DNA from: Bacteroidota bacterium
Lineage (GTDB): Bacteria; Bacteroidota; Bacteroidia; Chitinophagales; Chitinophagaceae
Direction of reading: 5' to 3'
Length of the DNA stretch: 6,097 nt
NCBI GenBank assembly: GCA_023436685.1
Contig: JAEZIL010000084.1
Coordinates: forward strand, 1 to 6,097
The translations under genes were made by a program, and so were the position numbers. Numbering within the stretch: position 1 is the first letter of the stretch; each line of letters starts with the position of its first letter. Below the pieces are notes generated by a model. It saw only the letters and a list, made by a program, of their open reading frames with translations. It had not been told where the DNA came from and did not search any database. Below are positions 5,420 to 6,097 of this stretch, piece by piece.

Positions 5420-6097
5420 CTATCGTATAAGCTTTAAGCATGCGGTTGATTCTTCTACATACAATTTATGAGGTAAACCCAGGCATAGTGTATAGTTAAG
5501 CTCCTGGTGGCCTGCAGGGAAATTAAAACATACAGGATAATCATATTCTCTTACTTTATCCAATATGATCTCTTCGATGGTTTGGCCAAGTGGTCTGGTA
5601 GTCTCTTTCATATCAGTAAAGCCTCCTACAATAAGTCCGGCTATGTTTTGCAATTTGCCTGCGCGTTTTAGGTTTAACATCATCCGGTCTATATTATAAT
5701 AGTATTCGCCAACATCTTCAATAAAAAGAATTTTACCAGAGGTGTCAACTTCAGATACAGAACCGGTGAGATGGGCTAGTATGGCCAGATTGCCTCCTGT
5801 TAAAATTCCTTCTGCTTTGCCTTTACGATTATTTAAATTAGCACTTGTATTATAGTTCAATTCGTCACCTTGCAATGCAGCAAAAAAGCTATTTAAATGT
5901 TCGCTACCTAAAGCTTCTGGTTTATATGCATTACACATGGGGCTATGAAGTACAGGTATTTCAAACTGCGCTTGTATATGATTTAGCAACACAACTATGT
6001 CACTAAACCCGCATACCCATTTAGGCTTTTTGATAAAAGCGTCAAAGTTAATTTGATCAATAATACGGCTGAGCCCGTAGCCCCCCCTACCCATTAA
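5420..6097 (-). CDS. ldcA: S66-family muramoyltetrapeptide LD-carboxypeptidase, C-terminal part (cut by window edge)
   Basis: This enzyme family removes the terminal D-alanine from murein tetrapeptides during peptidoglycan recycling; MccF, which cleaves microcin C, is a relative. About 225 residues are visible and the frame is open at base 6097, so roughly the first quarter of a protein of about 300 residues lies outside. Counting from the Met at 6094, which is probably internal, the landmarks are GRGGYGLSRIID (2-13), the nucleophile serine in GFSD (S31), GGNL (101-104 region), the glutamate in FIEDVGE (E126) and the histidine in FPAGH (H196). These are the Ser, Glu and His of the S66 triad, so the enzyme looks active. 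The family's conserved RGGYG block normally sits well inside the protein, which is why the Met at 6094 is not taken as the start. The yceI gene follows 119 bp downstream on the same strand. Confidence 0.9.
   Translation of the reverse strand, partial: LMGRGGYGLSRIIDQINFDAFIKKPKWVCGFSDIVVLLNHIQAQFEIPVLHSPMCNAYKPEALGSEHLNSFFAALQGDELNYNTSANLNNRKGKAEGILTGGNLAILAHLTGSVSEVDTSGKILFIEDVGEYYYNIDRMMLNLKRAGKLQNIAGLIVGGFTDMKETTRPLGQTIEEIILDKVREYDYPVCFNFPAGHQELNYTLCLGLPHKLYVEESTACLKLIR

Noticed and set aside
5301..5441. N-terminal extension of the YceI protein to an ATG at 5441
   Set aside because: It would overlap the end of the LD-carboxypeptidase gene and bury the lipoprotein signal peptide that starts at 5300.

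Overview
The window reads as a stretch of chromosome from a member of the Bacteroidota. Three things support this. The promoters match the Bacteroidota TAnnTTTG -7 box. There are no Shine-Dalgarno sequences in front of the starts. The batB-batC pair and the Obg and RluE sequences have the character typical of this phylum. I cannot place it more finely. Everything looks like vertically inherited housekeeping and envelope genes. I see no mobile element, CRISPR array, tRNA or rRNA.

Layout. At the left edge is the first third of the ATP-binding core of a UvrD/PcrA helicase, on the minus strand and cut by the window. It is divergent from batB-batC on the plus strand: a membrane-anchored von Willebrand A protein and a TPR protein of the Bat ('aerotolerance') system, overlapping by ATGA. 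A 256-bp noncoding stretch follows, holding a strong intrinsic terminator and possibly a small RNA. Then come rluE (a 23S rRNA pseudouridine synthase) and the adk-obgE pair (short-form adenylate kinase and the Obg GTPase, stop and start overlapping as TAGTG), all on the plus strand. A long inverted repeat ends obgE and serves the convergent minus-strand gene. That gene encodes a YceI-domain lipoprotein. Upstream of it, on the same strand, is the C-terminal part of an S66-family LD-carboxypeptidase that runs off the right edge.

How the genes relate. rluE and obgE both act on the large ribosomal subunit, and adk keeps the adenylate balance, so the middle is a growth and translation block. BatB/BatC, the YceI lipoprotein and the LD-carboxypeptidase are envelope or periplasmic proteins. 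The nucleotide context suggests each block has its own promoter. Several predicted transcription starts lie at or within a few bases of the start codon.

Novelty. I do not find a clearly new system. The points most worth a second look are the noncoding interval at 2099-2354 with its possible small RNA, the batB-batC pair standing apart from batA and batD/batE, and the apparently leaderless promoters.
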